Source: a virus. From it: 64,000 nt of DNA. Positions within the stretch are counted from its first letter, which is position 1; each line of letters opens with the position of its first letter. A program made the translations under genes and the position numbers. Of the stretch, positions 50,756-60,255 are shown one piece after another. The notes beneath the pieces were generated by a model. It had not been told where the DNA came from. It saw only the letters and a list, made by a program, of their open reading frames with translations, and searched no databases. The stretch lies in the IMG/VR virus record IMGVR_UViG_3300033049_000020, positions 88,465-152,464 of that record. One strand, 5' to 3'.

Positions 50756-52141
50756 ATGTCGGAAGAGAAGAATGAGAATAAGAGGAAAACGTATTTCCCA
50801 AAAGTGAATGGAGAATTAGACCCAGCTTTAGTGATTAGCGCAGAGGCTAAGACACCATCCGATACCGTACTCAAAACTATTAAAAGTCATCTTAAAATGG
50901 AAGAACAATATGAGTTCGACTCTGAATACCCATTAGAAGAAGTCGAAGAAGGAGAAGAGACAATTGGGGCTGGATTAGAGAACGGTAGAGATTTTAAAAT
51001 TAGTTGTATAGAATTAGCCATTATCAATAGGTTTTTGACTGATGTTCTATTAAAAGGATTCGAGGGTATCAAGGTTAATTCTTATGGTACAACTACAAGT
51101 ACAGGTAGATTATCATTTGGTGGTGACCTTAACGTAACTAACGGATGGTGGTATGATATTAGCATTGAGGATGATAACAATAGTTATATTTTTCAAACTA
51201 TGTCACACCTTGATAGATATGATAGATTACAAACATACTTAAGCATCTCCTCAAAAGAGGGTTTACTCTTTAACGTTTTTAAAGAAATGTTCGAAGAGTT
51301 CAAACTAATAGCATTCAACAACTCAGCATATCAAGGTAAGTGTATCGAGGTTGAAATATTTGAAGGTGTATTCCAAGGAATAGAAATCTTAGATTTGGGT
51401 GATATTGTGCATAACTTAATATTAACTGAAACTCAAGACCGATATGTAAACCACTTCATTAAAAGAGTGAGTAGAGGTAAGACGGCTAGAGTGCTGTTCA
51501 ATGGGATTCCAGGAACTGGAAAGACTGAAAGTATTCGAAAAATTAATGCGGCACTAATGCCTCATGCAACCTTCATTATACCAAGATTTGCAACAATCAA
51601 CGACCTTAGAATGGTTCTAGAAACCTGTGAGGTGTTTAACAATGGTGTCGTGATTATGGATGATATTGACTTATTCATTGGGTCTAGAGATAAAGGTAAC
51701 TACACCAACCTATTGGGTGAATTCTTATCATTTTTTGATGGGGTTAAGAAACGCAAAATTAGCCTATTAGCATCTACCAATGATAAAGGATTAGTAGATA
51801 GGGCGGCAGAGCGTCCAGGACGATTTAACTTCATCATTGACTTTGAATATCTTGATAAGGGGCAAACAATTGAAATTTGTAAAATCCATTTGGATAAGAA
51901 ATGGCAAATACAAAAAGTATATGATGCCTTAACTGGGTCAATTGATGGAAAGCCCATGAAAGTAACTGGTGCATTTATCGCAAATCTATCAGAAAACATT
52001 AGAGAGATGTCAGAAGATGCTGATGAAGAAGGAGATGTGTGGACAATTGAGGACACTATCTCGCTCATCAACTCATCTTATAAAGGATTCTATAGTAGTC
52101 AAGTAAATAATAAAAACGGTCACGTAGGATTAGTACAGTAA
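50756..52141 (+). CDS. AAA+ ATPase
   Basis: The 461-residue protein has about 220 unrecognised N-terminal residues. The AAA core follows: Walker A FNGIPGTGKTESIRK near 246, Walker B VVIMDDIDLF near 298, sensor ASTNDKGLVDRAAERPGRF near 338. The order resembles BCS1/FtsH-type AAA modules that unfold or remodel proteins. No protease or membrane segment is present. Substrate unknown. Confidence 0.85.
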   Translation: MSEEKNENKRKTYFPKVNGELDPALVISAEAKTPSDTVLKTIKSHLKMEEQYEFDSEYPLEEVEEGEETIGAGLENGRDFKISCIELAIINRFLTDVLLKGFEGIKVNSYGTTTSTGRLSFGGDLNVTNGWWYDISIEDDNNSYIFQTMSHLDRYDRLQTYLSISSKEGLLFNVFKEMFEEFKLIAFNNSAYQGKCIEVEIFEGVFQGIEILDLGDIVHNLILTETQDRYVNHFIKRVSRGKTARVLFNGIPGTGKTESIRKINAALMPHATFIIPRFATINDLRMVLETCEVFNNGVVIMDDIDLFIGSRDKGNYTNLLGEFLSFFDGVKKRKISLLASTNDKGLVDRAAERPGRFNFIIDFEYLDKGQTIEICKIHLDKKWQIQKVYDALTGSIDGKPMKVTGAFIANLSENIREMSEDADEEGDVWTIEDTISLINSSYKGFYSSQVNNKNGHVGLVQ

Positions 52142-52148
52142 AATTAAA

Positions 52149-52180
52149 TTTGCATATGTCAAATATTTTACTTATCTTTG
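52149..52180 (+). promoter_or_regulatory. Bacteroidota-type promoter of the NAD salvage genes
   Basis: TTTGCATATGTCAAATA and TATCTTTG, followed by a 24-nt leader to the ATG at 52205. Confidence 0.8.
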
Positions 52181-52204
52181 TGATATCAAAACAAACTTAT
52201 TAGA

Positions 52205-53167
52205 ATGGGAGTAGAATTAAAAACAGCAGTTAACCCAGATGATTACACGTTAGGTGTAATTGTTGCGAGATTCCAAATAGACCGACTACATGAAGGTCAC
52301 ATTGCATTAATTGACTCTGTAGTTAGTCATCACAAGAAGGTAATTGTTTTCCTTGGTATTCCAGCCAAAGATAAAGGTGGTACAAGAAGCAACCCACTAC
52401 CTTATGCTGCAAGAGAAAAGATGGTTAAGGAAGCTTACCCTAATGTAGTGGTAATGCCAATACAAGACAAACGAAGTAACGAAGAGTGGAGTAAACAACT
52501 CGATACTCTAGTTAAACAACCTTTCGGAAACACTAAGTGCTTACTATATGGTGCAAGAGATTCATTCTTGAAACACTACTGCGGTAAGAATGATACAACC
52601 GAACTTACATCAGACATCTTTTATTCAAGTACAATTGCTAGGAAAGAGATTTCAGAAGAAATCCAAGGCTCCGAAGCATGGAGAGCTGGAGCAATTCATG
52701 CTATATATGACAGATACCCAGTATCTTACCCAACAGTAGACATTATTCCTTATAACGTAAACAACCAAATCCTATTGGCTCAACGTGAGAACTCTGACAA
52801 GTGGAGAATGATTGGCGGATTTGTTGACCGAACAGATAAAAACTTGGAATCTGCCGCTAAACGAGAGTTGAGCGAGGAAGCTGGAATGTGGGAAAGTACA
52901 CCAATGGAATATGTAACCAGTGGCCAAGTAAATGATTGGAGATACCGAGGTGACGAAGATGGTATTATGACCACAGTATTCAAGTGTCAACACCTTTTTG
53001 GCCGACCTGCACCAGACGATGACATTTATGCCCTTAAGTGGTTTGACATCAATGTGTTACAAGAAACACTTGAAGATATCATTGTAGAGGAGCATAAAGA
53101 ATTTTTACAAACATTTTTGGACACTCATGTAGAGATGGTCGGAGATACGAAGGGAAAAGGAGTATGA
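52205..53167 (+). CDS. nadM: bifunctional NMN adenylyltransferase / Nudix hydrolase
   Basis: The 320-residue protein has residues 10-180 like NadM-type NMN adenylyltransferases: VARFQIDRLHEGHIALI, KRSNEEWS and YSSTIARKEI. Residues 190-315 form a Nudix domain with GGFVDRTDK and AAKRELSEEAG. The first part joins NMN and ATP to give NAD; the Nudix part hydrolyses ADP-ribose-type compounds. Together with NAMPT (53767) and PRPP synthetase (59287) it completes nicotinamide-to-NAD synthesis. Confidence 0.92.
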   Translation: MGVELKTAVNPDDYTLGVIVARFQIDRLHEGHIALIDSVVSHHKKVIVFLGIPAKDKGGTRSNPLPYAAREKMVKEAYPNVVVMPIQDKRSNEEWSKQLDTLVKQPFGNTKCLLYGARDSFLKHYCGKNDTTELTSDIFYSSTIARKEISEEIQGSEAWRAGAIHAIYDRYPVSYPTVDIIPYNVNNQILLAQRENSDKWRMIGGFVDRTDKNLESAAKRELSEEAGMWESTPMEYVTSGQVNDWRYRGDEDGIMTTVFKCQHLFGRPAPDDDIYALKWFDINVLQETLEDIIVEEHKEFLQTFLDTHVEMVGDTKGKGV

Positions 53168-53451
53168 CACCAGAAGAATGTAGAATATTTCGTGGTCAAA
53201 ACATGAAGGTCAAAAACAAAGATGTTCGTGTGAAACTATTGGCAATGTCCCAAGAAAATATGTGGGACTATATGGACTGGCATGAGTCTGAATTGATTCA
53301 TGGGTGGAGATTGAAAGCCAATCACACAGACGAGGATATTAAAATTCTTAAGACTGCATTAGCGGAAGCCAACGAGTGTATCGAGATACAATCATATGAG
53401 TTAGATTCTAGTAACGAAAGAATCATAGAGCTGATGGAAGAGAATAATTAG
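53164..53451 (+). CDS. hypothetical protein
   Basis: A 95-residue helical protein with a predicted coiled C-terminal half, unrecognised. It overlaps the nadM stop by 4 nt. Confidence 0.7.
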   Translation: MTPEECRIFRGQNMKVKNKDVRVKLLAMSQENMWDYMDWHESELIHGWRLKANHTDEDIKILKTALAEANECIEIQSYELDSSNERIIELMEENN

Positions 53452-53461
53452 ACAAAGAACA

Positions 53462-53716
53462 ATGAAATATCGAATCAAAATAATCACGTTTAGAAATGGT
53501 AAACAAGAATTTGAACCTCAAGCAGGAGAAAACTCAATGCTACCTTGGAAGGAAACAACTTGGAATGGTGTCAATTATAAAGGTGAAGTCTTATCTGGTT
53601 TTTATGATTACGCTCCTAAATGTGATACTAGGAAAGATGCATTAAGAGCTATTGACAGGCATTATGACGGTAACACTGATGCTCATACCATTGAATTTGA
53701 ATACATCAACAAATAA
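53462..53716 (+). CDS. hypothetical protein
   Basis: An 84-residue basic, beta-rich protein, unknown; last gene of the nadM transcription unit. Confidence 0.7.
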   Translation: MKYRIKIITFRNGKQEFEPQAGENSMLPWKETTWNGVNYKGEVLSGFYDYAPKCDTRKDALRAIDRHYDGNTDAHTIEFEYINK

Positions 53717-53717
53717 A

Positions 53718-53749
53718 TTTGCATAATCGGAAATAATTCCATATATTTG
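53718..53749 (+). promoter_or_regulatory. Bacteroidota-type promoter
   Basis: TTTGCATAATCGGAAATA and TATATTTG, 17 nt before the NAMPT ATG. Confidence 0.75.
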
Positions 53750-53766
53750 TATAAAATTAAAACAAT

Positions 53767-55350
53767 ATGAGTTTACAAAGACAACTTAGACGAAACCTCA
53801 AGACAGCCTTAGAGAATAGGGATTGGGAGACCATGAACATATTAGCTCCATCATTAGACAAACTATTGGAGAAGCCTGATAATTTAGTACTTCTTGGAGA
53901 TGCTTACAAGTATTCTCATCATAAGTTTTATCTTGACAATACAAGTGTAATTGGTTCGTATATGGAATCAAGAGGGGGTCGATACTCCTCAACAGTATTC
54001 TACGGACTACAATACTTCCTTAAACGATATTTGAGTGGAGTTGCTATCCTTGCAGAAGAGGTAGACGAGGCTTATGAGTACCTAGGAACTAAATTGGGTA
54101 CATTCGGTAGAGACGATGTGTTTGACCGAAGTAAGTTTGACTACATTGTTGAGAAGCATGGTGGTAGACTACCAATCAGAATTAAGGCAGTTCCAGAGGG
54201 AACGTCAGTTAACGTTAGTAACGTTATGTTGTACATCGAGAACACTGACCCTAATTGTGCATGGTTAACCAACTTCTTAGAAACATTGATTCTACAGATT
54301 TGGTATCCAATTACAGTAGCTACTCTTTCAAGAGAGGTGAAGAAAGTAGCTAATCAAGCGTTCCTTGATACTACTGACCATGATAAAGACACTATTGATT
54401 TCTTATTGGACTTCGTATTGAATGACTTTGGTTTCCGTGGAGTGTCCAGTGTTCAATCAGCCGCAATCGGTGGCTCTGCACACTTGGTGAACTTTAGAGG
54501 TTCAGACACTACAGTAGCGTCTCAACTTATTAGAGAGAATTATAATACCGATGTTGTTTACAACCTATCAGTTCCAGCAACTGAGCACTCCATCATGTGT
54601 ATGGAAGGTAAGGAGGGTGAAGCTAAGATGATGAGACGAGTTCTTGAGCAATATCCAACAGGTATTGTAGCTTGTGTGTCAGATACTTATGGTATTATGA
54701 ATGCAATCAGAAACATCTGGGGCGATGAGTTGAAGGATTTGATTTTGTCAAGACCTGCGGAACCAGGAAATCAGTTGGTTATCCGACCTGATTCTGGCCA
54801 CGTAATCAACACATTGATTATGATTTTCGATGAGTTATTTGACATTTTCGGATACACAACCAACAGCAAAGGTTATAAGGTACTTCCATCACAGATTAGA
54901 GTAATCCAAGGTGATGGTGTCAACCCAGACGCAATTGCTGAGATTTATGACATGCTACGAGAGAGAAAAATCTCTGCCGAGAACATTGTATTCGGTATGG
55001 GTGGAAAGCTTCTTCAAGCTAATATTGATAGAGATACGCAGAATTTCGCAACCAAAGCATGCTATGCTGTGATTAATGGTAAAGAACGTAACATCGTTAA
55101 GGAGCCGATTGAAATTAATGAGAACTTCGAGGAAGTTCCATCATTCAAGAAGTCTAAGCAAGGAATGCCTAAATTGGTTAAGAATGATGATGGAACGTTC
55201 CGAACAGTTACTAGCCATATGGTCGAGTTTGACTCAGTTAAAGATGAGTTAGTGACTGTGTTTGAAAATGGTAACATTTTGGTTGATTACACTTTCGAAG
55301 AAATTAGAGAACGAGCAAGTATTCATGAAGAAACTCTGGAGCTAGTTTAA
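53767..55350 (+). CDS. nadV: nicotinamide phosphoribosyltransferase
   Basis: The 527-residue protein is full NAMPT length. Recognisable parts are DAYKYSHHKFY near residue 46, ESRGGRYS, DFGFRGVSS near 220, VPATEHS near 275 (catalytic His region), RPDSGH near 343, QGDGVN and FGMGGKLLQ near 405. It couples nicotinamide to PRPP, giving NMN. The N-terminal 40 residues are a phage-specific helical extension. It is preceded by its own promoter and followed by small coupled genes. Confidence 0.95.
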   Translation: MSLQRQLRRNLKTALENRDWETMNILAPSLDKLLEKPDNLVLLGDAYKYSHHKFYLDNTSVIGSYMESRGGRYSSTVFYGLQYFLKRYLSGVAILAEEVDEAYEYLGTKLGTFGRDDVFDRSKFDYIVEKHGGRLPIRIKAVPEGTSVNVSNVMLYIENTDPNCAWLTNFLETLILQIWYPITVATLSREVKKVANQAFLDTTDHDKDTIDFLLDFVLNDFGFRGVSSVQSAAIGGSAHLVNFRGSDTTVASQLIRENYNTDVVYNLSVPATEHSIMCMEGKEGEAKMMRRVLEQYPTGIVACVSDTYGIMNAIRNIWGDELKDLILSRPAEPGNQLVIRPDSGHVINTLIMIFDELFDIFGYTTNSKGYKVLPSQIRVIQGDGVNPDAIAEIYDMLRERKISAENIVFGMGGKLLQANIDRDTQNFATKACYAVINGKERNIVKEPIEINENFEEVPSFKKSKQGMPKLVKNDDGTFRTVTSHMVEFDSVKDELVTVFENGNILVDYTFEEIRERASIHEETLELV

Positions 55351-55535
55351 TGAATAAATTTGAATCGTTGTTAGAAAAGTTTGAGCGAGAAGGGAAGGTG
55401 ACAACGTTGCCACCAAAACAAGTAAGTAAACTACATAAAGGTCTTATGAAGGATTTGGCCGAGTATAGAGCAGAGGATAAGATTCGTAGATATAAGTCCG
55501 AACAAGATATTTTAGTAACAATATTAAACGCATAA
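55350..55535 (+). CDS. small hypothetical protein
   Basis: A 61-residue basic helical protein, coupled to NAMPT by a one-base overlap. Function unknown. Confidence 0.65.
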   Translation: MNKFESLLEKFEREGKVTTLPPKQVSKLHKGLMKDLAEYRAEDKIRRYKSEQDILVTILNA

Positions 55536-55537
55536 TT

Positions 55538-55750
55538 ATGAGTGATATGAAAGATTTAAAGTGGGTAGAAACCAACATTAGCAGGTGTAGACACTTTGCT
55601 ACGATAGGTAACCCCATAGCACTGCATTTGATTCAATCAGGCTTCAAGGATGAGTATGTGATGGTTGAGGAGTATGGAGAGTACGAGTCCTATGAGATGT
55701 ACATTCTTACTGGTGCAGAAGTTAAAAAAAATTATGGAATAATAGTATGA
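55538..55750 (+). CDS. small hypothetical protein
   Basis: A 70-residue protein, unrecognised, with two Tyr/Glu-rich segments. It overlaps the HAD-like gene by 4 nt. Confidence 0.65.
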   Translation: MSDMKDLKWVETNISRCRHFATIGNPIALHLIQSGFKDEYVMVEEYGEYESYEMYILTGAEVKKNYGIIV

Positions 55751-56457
55751 GTATAGTAAGAGCATTCGAAACCGCATTTTCAGACGCTGAGAGAAAGGGT
55801 TGGGATTATATTTATGTCTTCGTGGACTTACATAGTACTGTAATTAAGCCAAATTATACTGCTGGTAACATACCATCAGAATTCTATATTGGAGCCTTAG
55901 AAGCACTTAAAATGATGAGTGATACTGACGACATGAAACTCGTTATGTATACGTGTAGTCATCCACATGAGATTGAGAAGTATATTAAGCTGTTCGAGGA
56001 GCACAATATAATATTCAATTATGTAAATGAGAATCCAGAGGTAACTACAACACCTCAAGGGTATGGTTGTTATGATATGAAGCCATATTTTAATGTAATG
56101 CTTGAGGATAAGGCAGGTTTCTATCCAGAAGAGGATTGGGAGCCAGTAAATAATTATCTAAGACTTAGATATGATGTAGGTAGTCCAGATGCATGGTTCA
56201 AAGGATTGTTGATTAATATCAAAACCAATCCTAATTTTAAGGAAGACACTATGATAAGGTCAATATCGGCTATAGATATTGACATGTGGAATGAAGAATT
56301 TCCTGAAGCCAATTTTTATAATAGTTCTTTAGATAGGAAAGAATTTTTCAGTAGAATCAAAATAGCTAGCACCAAAGGGATGTTATCCTGTGACCCATGG
56401 AAACCATTCATAGATACTATTATAGAGATACAAAAAACAAAACCAAGATTAGGATGA
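55747..56457 (+). CDS. HAD-like hydrolase
   Basis: The 236-residue protein has VFVDLHSTVIKPNY near residue 25 (motif I with Asp, second Asp replaced by His). KLVMYTCSHPHEIEKYI (motif II) and KPYFNVMLEDKAGF (motif III/IV region) follow. This is a phage HAD-type phosphatase pattern. The His in place of the second motif-I Asp may weaken phosphatase activity. The C-terminal 80 residues are unrecognised. Confidence 0.68.
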   Translation: MSIVRAFETAFSDAERKGWDYIYVFVDLHSTVIKPNYTAGNIPSEFYIGALEALKMMSDTDDMKLVMYTCSHPHEIEKYIKLFEEHNIIFNYVNENPEVTTTPQGYGCYDMKPYFNVMLEDKAGFYPEEDWEPVNNYLRLRYDVGSPDAWFKGLLINIKTNPNFKEDTMIRSISAIDIDMWNEEFPEANFYNSSLDRKEFFSRIKIASTKGMLSCDPWKPFIDTIIEIQKTKPRLG

Positions 56458-57227
56458 CAAAGATTAAGGGAGAAGATTTTAGAAAATTACATGAAGGTGC
56501 GTGTGGAGAATGGCAAAAAAAGTTAGAAGATTGGTTTGCCCTCGATATTGCTATATATGGCTGGGCTAATGTATCTAACTCTAACTTATCAAATATGAGA
56601 AGTGCCTCAGATTCAGCACAACGCAAAATATTAGATGATATGTTCGGTTGTCAATATGAAATTGGAGATTGGGTTACTAAAATTGATACCCCATTTTCAG
56701 ATGACACATATACTAAGAAAATCTACAATATACAGAACGATGGTTGGTTACAATTTGAAGGGGAATTAATGCCAGATAATACACTAAACGCTTTCAATCC
56801 ACGTAAAGAATATTTGCGTTTGGCAACCAATGACGAAATAGATTCGATGAAATCTAAATTTAAAATAGGTGATTGGGTTACATGGACAGGTGCCCATCCC
56901 ACTACTGCTCAGATAATGGATACTTGTAAGTATGAGTCAGATTGTTGGAATTTATTAGGTATAGGGAAAACAGGTAACTACGACTTATGTAATGAAAAAC
57001 ATTTAAAATTTGCGACTAAGAACGAAATCAAGGTAGCTAAAGAAAATAGCTGGAAAGAAGGTGAGCCGTATTTAGTGTCATTCAGGGATGAAGGGTGGAA
57101 GTTAGCATATAGCACTGACACATTTGAACATTTCTATTATGAGTCTAAAAAGAGTGGTGGTAGCTCATACTACTCAATTTACCAAAAGTTGAGCTTAAAT
57201 ATTGATTATCCCGTAAAGGACTTTTAA
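56454..57227 (+). CDS. hypothetical protein with repeated beta-barrel-like units
   Basis: The 257-residue protein contains two related segments, QYEIGDWVTKIDTPF and KFKIGDWVTWTGAHP, each followed by a ...LRLATN(D/E)EI or LKFATKNEI stretch. This suggests tandem small beta-domains. Function unknown. The ATG at 56454 gives the usual 4-nt overlap. Confidence 0.75.
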   Translation: MTKIKGEDFRKLHEGACGEWQKKLEDWFALDIAIYGWANVSNSNLSNMRSASDSAQRKILDDMFGCQYEIGDWVTKIDTPFSDDTYTKKIYNIQNDGWLQFEGELMPDNTLNAFNPRKEYLRLATNDEIDSMKSKFKIGDWVTWTGAHPTTAQIMDTCKYESDCWNLLGIGKTGNYDLCNEKHLKFATKNEIKVAKENSWKEGEPYLVSFRDEGWKLAYSTDTFEHFYYESKKSGGSSYYSIYQKLSLNIDYPVKDF

Positions 57228-57275
57228 TTAGCAGACCTTAGCATTGTATTTATTAATATAACAGCGACATCACTA

Positions 57276-57638
57276 ATGAGCGACAAAGAAGCGTCTAAAC
57301 CAACCGATGGTAAGGCAGAAGATAAGTTACCAGTTGAACTAGAAAATCAGAAGGAACTTCTTGCATTAGAGTCACAAAGACTCGATAATTTCGACAAGAA
57401 ACTTAAGATTAAAGGTTTAACTGCTAAGAACGAATTGGAGAAATCCAAGAACGAACTAGACCTATCTAGACACTATATTGACCAGATTAATACGCTTAGA
57501 TGGTTATTATCCGACACAATGCTAGATGAAGACGCTACCCAAATTGGTAGTGAAGCGAAGTTCAAGCACCTCTTTGTAGAGAAAGACCAACAAATCATTA
57601 AAAAAAAGATAATGACACTGGTAAAAAACCTGAAATAG
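57276..57638 (+). CDS. coiled-coil hypothetical protein
   Basis: A 120-residue highly charged helical protein (ELENQKELLALESQRLDNFD), probably a coiled coil. Role unknown. Confidence 0.72.
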   Translation: MSDKEASKPTDGKAEDKLPVELENQKELLALESQRLDNFDKKLKIKGLTAKNELEKSKNELDLSRHYIDQINTLRWLLSDTMLDEDATQIGSEAKFKHLFVEKDQQIIKKKIMTLVKNLK

Positions 57639-57639
57639 G

Positions 57640-57670
57640 TTGACATTATCAATTTAATTGGGTATCTTTG
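57640..57670 (+). promoter_or_regulatory. Bacteroidota-type promoter
   Basis: TTG and TATCTTTG; a 15-nt leader precedes the ATG at 57686. Confidence 0.75.
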
Positions 57671-57685
57671 TGGTAAACAACAACA

Positions 57686-58051
57686 ATGAGCTTAATAAAA
57701 TTTGAATTAACTAACGACCACTTAAAGCTGGTCAAGCAACTACGATTTACCAAGGGTAAAGGAATCACAATCAATGCAGCAGACGAGTTCGGCTCACCAT
57801 TCGGTGGGGACAATTTGTATGAAGACATGGATGTAATTCTATCTGGTAAACCAGAGGTCAACTTTGACCCATTAGGAGAGCCAGAACCATTAGATATGGA
57901 GGCTATTGAACTATACAAGAAACTATACGATGAACTTCCAACCGCGTTAGAAGTAATGTTGAACCTCAACACCTTTGAAACGGGACACTACAAACGTAAG
58001 TTCCATCAACGAGGTTACTGGAAACTATATACACCAAAGATTGAGTCGTAA
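57686..58051 (+). CDS. hypothetical protein
   Basis: A 121-residue soluble protein, unrecognised. It begins a run of small genes, several with Cys pairs. Confidence 0.75.
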   Translation: MSLIKFELTNDHLKLVKQLRFTKGKGITINAADEFGSPFGGDNLYEDMDVILSGKPEVNFDPLGEPEPLDMEAIELYKKLYDELPTALEVMLNLNTFETGHYKRKFHQRGYWKLYTPKIES

Positions 58052-58213
58052 ATGTGGAGAATTAAATACTTGCTACATGATTGGTTTGGAATCAATTGGT
58101 CTAAGGATATTAGTTGTAAACATAGGTGGGTAATGAGTGAAATGTCAAAGAACATATGTCTTGATTGTGACGCTACCAGATGTCATTGTAAATGTGGATT
58201 ATATAAACACTAA
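58052..58213 (+). CDS. small Cys-rich protein
   Basis: A 53-residue protein with CLDCDATRCHCKCG near residue 35, a dense metal-binding cluster. It starts immediately after the preceding stop. Confidence 0.6.
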   Translation: MWRIKYLLHDWFGINWSKDISCKHRWVMSEMSKNICLDCDATRCHCKCGLYKH

Positions 58214-58215
58214 TT

Positions 58216-58392
58216 ATGGATAATATACGTTGTTATTTATGTGGAAGATTTATCGGAAATAAAGACTTCGAAGCCAATAAGGTTGACGTGAAGTTCACGC
58301 CTGACACGGAATTCACGTCAGAAGATATAAAACATTATCATTCAGAGTGTATGTGCAAAATTAGTCAGAACAGTAAAAACAAAAAAATATGA
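58216..58392 (+). CDS. small Cys/His protein
   Basis: A 58-residue protein with RCYLCGR at the start and YHSECMC near the end, likely a small zinc finger. It overlaps the next gene by 4 nt. Confidence 0.6.
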   Translation: MDNIRCYLCGRFIGNKDFEANKVDVKFTPDTEFTSEDIKHYHSECMCKISQNSKNKKI

Positions 58393-58811
58393 GTGTAGAT
58401 TTTTATGGTTGCGAATCATGCGGCAATTCGAGATACGAAGAGTATGTAGCAGCATGTAATAAGTGTTACAATGACTTATGCGTATCATGTCTGGTTGATA
58501 AGAACACTATAGAGGTTGATTCCGACTTCGCATACGTATATGGGTATAGGTTCGACTCTAAGAACCCAGAACTAATGGAGCGTTACAAGTCAGAGGGATT
58601 CTACCTTTATAACGAGGATGGTACAACTGACTACGAAGATGGTGAAATCATCGGTGACAGTGGTATTGATAGTAAGTACTGCCCGTTTTGTGCTGGTAAT
58701 AAAATAGACAAAGTAGAAGTGTTAGGTTACCTATTAGGTAAATGTGGACTAAGCCTTGATGAGGCTTGGGAAGAAATGAAAAAATCATATCAAAAAGAAG
58801 AGAATGAGTGA
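58389..58811 (+). CDS. zinc-finger-like hypothetical protein
   Basis: The 140-residue acidic protein has CESCG, CNKCYNDLCVSC in the first 40 residues and CPFCAG near 100: several CxxC pairs like a RING or double zinc-ribbon. A protein-interaction role is plausible but not shown. Confidence 0.72.
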   Translation: MSVDFYGCESCGNSRYEEYVAACNKCYNDLCVSCLVDKNTIEVDSDFAYVYGYRFDSKNPELMERYKSEGFYLYNEDGTTDYEDGEIIGDSGIDSKYCPFCAGNKIDKVEVLGYLLGKCGLSLDEAWEEMKKSYQKEENE

Positions 58812-59001
58812 GAGAGCACCATCATACGTAATCGTAAAACAATACATCAACTCCAAAGGGGTAACGATACCAACAATACTCATTAACAATATTAGTGAGA
58901 TAATGGAATTTGATGACGAAGACAAGGCCACTAAGCTGGCCATGTTATTTGAAGCCAATTCTGATTCAGGTTGGAAATATAACGTTAAAAAAATAGGATA
59001 A
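58804..59001 (+). CDS. small hypothetical protein
   Basis: A 65-residue protein, unknown function, overlapping the zinc-finger gene by 8 nt. Confidence 0.65.
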   Translation: MSERAPSYVIVKQYINSKGVTIPTILINNISEIMEFDDEDKATKLAMLFEANSDSGWKYNVKKIG

Positions 59002-59003
59002 TT

Positions 59004-59234
59004 ATGGAAAAGCAAGAAGTGCAAAAAGTAAAAGTTTATCTATCGATATATGGTGATTATACCGCATTTCATGAAATATCAGTGGTTGTTGAATATGACA
59101 TTACTAATAAGAAACAAATAGGTGATATGACATTAGAAGAATGTGAAAACTTCAATAGTGATGATAGTGATTATGGTGACACTGAGTTACATGATGCAAT
59201 ATTGATTGATGGTAGGTATTACTATTCGATTTAA
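59004..59234 (+). CDS. small acidic hypothetical protein
   Basis: A 76-residue beta-rich acidic protein, unrecognised; last gene before the PRPP synthetase promoter. Confidence 0.68.
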   Translation: MEKQEVQKVKVYLSIYGDYTAFHEISVVVEYDITNKKQIGDMTLEECENFNSDDSDYGDTELHDAILIDGRYYYSI

Positions 59235-59266
59235 TTTGCATATGTTAAATATATTTCGTACCTTTG
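59235..59266 (+). promoter_or_regulatory. Bacteroidota-type promoter of prs
   Basis: TTTGCATATGTTAAATA and TACCTTTG, followed by a 20-nt leader to the ATG at 59287. Confidence 0.72.
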
Positions 59267-59286
59267 TATTAAATCAAACTTAATAG

Positions 59287-60255
59287 ATGGGTAAAAAATC
59301 AATAATTTTTTCAGTAGATAATAGGTTAGACCTTAGAGATGAAGTTGTAACTTATATCAGGGGAAGACTCAAAAAGATTCATAAAGGCACGATGAAGAAT
59401 CGTGAGTTTAAGGACGGAGAAGTCAACGTTGATTTCCAAGATAGTATCAGAGGGAGACGAGTATATCTACTTTCGTCTCCCAATACATCTACAGAGCGAG
59501 AAAAATTAATGTTCGCCATTGATGCTGCTAAACGAGCATCAGCCAAAGAAATAGTTTTAATTCTACCATTCTTCCCGTATGCTCGGCAAGATAAAATGGA
59601 CCAGCCTAGAGGTGCCATCGGTGCCAAGGTATTGTCTGGTGTGTGGGAATACTTAGGATGTGATAAAATAATCACATTGGAGCTTCATGCGGAGCAGATT
59701 CAAGGTTTCTTCCAAATTCCAGTAACACACATTAAAGGTAAGTATTTATTTGCTGATTACGTAGCTGAAAAGGCTCGTGAATACGGTGGTGATGTTGTAT
59801 TAGCGGCAGCAGATGCTGGTGGTGGAAAGCGATTGGAGAAGATGGCGGCACTCGTACATAAACGTCACGGTATTGACCTACCATTGGTATTCGCGCATAA
59901 GACCCGTATCGAAGATAATAAGGTCGACAAGATGCGTATCATAGGTAAAGTGAATGATAAATACGTTATCTTCTTAGACGACATGTTAGATACTGGCGGT
60001 ACACTATGTGCCGCAGCAAGTGGAGTAATGGGTGAAGGTGCTCTAGGTTGTGAAGGTATTGTAACACACGTATTAGCGAGTGGTAATGCCGTAGAAAATA
60101 TTGAAAATTCAGATTTAAAAACCTTGATGGGTTCGAATAGTCTTATCATACCAATACACCCTAAGTTCGTTCAATTGAGTGCGGCAGGTGAGATTGGTAA
60201 AGCGATTATAGCCGAAGACTATAATCTTAGTCACAATAAGTTACAAGAGAACTAA
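59287..60255 (+). CDS. prs: ribose-phosphate pyrophosphokinase
   Basis: The 322-residue protein has the family order: GEVNVDFQDSIRGRRVYLL near residue 43, LPFFPYARQDK near 98, ELHAEQIQGFF near 135, VVLAAADAGGGKR near 175 and the PRPP-binding loop VIFLDDMLDTGGTL near 232. It makes PRPP, the co-substrate of NAMPT encoded 4 kb upstream, and so feeds the phage NAD pathway and nucleotide synthesis. It is coupled to the sigma factor gene by one base. Confidence 0.94.
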   Translation: MGKKSIIFSVDNRLDLRDEVVTYIRGRLKKIHKGTMKNREFKDGEVNVDFQDSIRGRRVYLLSSPNTSTEREKLMFAIDAAKRASAKEIVLILPFFPYARQDKMDQPRGAIGAKVLSGVWEYLGCDKIITLELHAEQIQGFFQIPVTHIKGKYLFADYVAEKAREYGGDVVLAAADAGGGKRLEKMAALVHKRHGIDLPLVFAHKTRIEDNKVDKMRIIGKVNDKYVIFLDDMLDTGGTLCAAASGVMGEGALGCEGIVTHVLASGNAVENIENSDLKTLMGSNSLIIPIHPKFVQLSAAGEIGKAIIAEDYNLSHNKLQEN

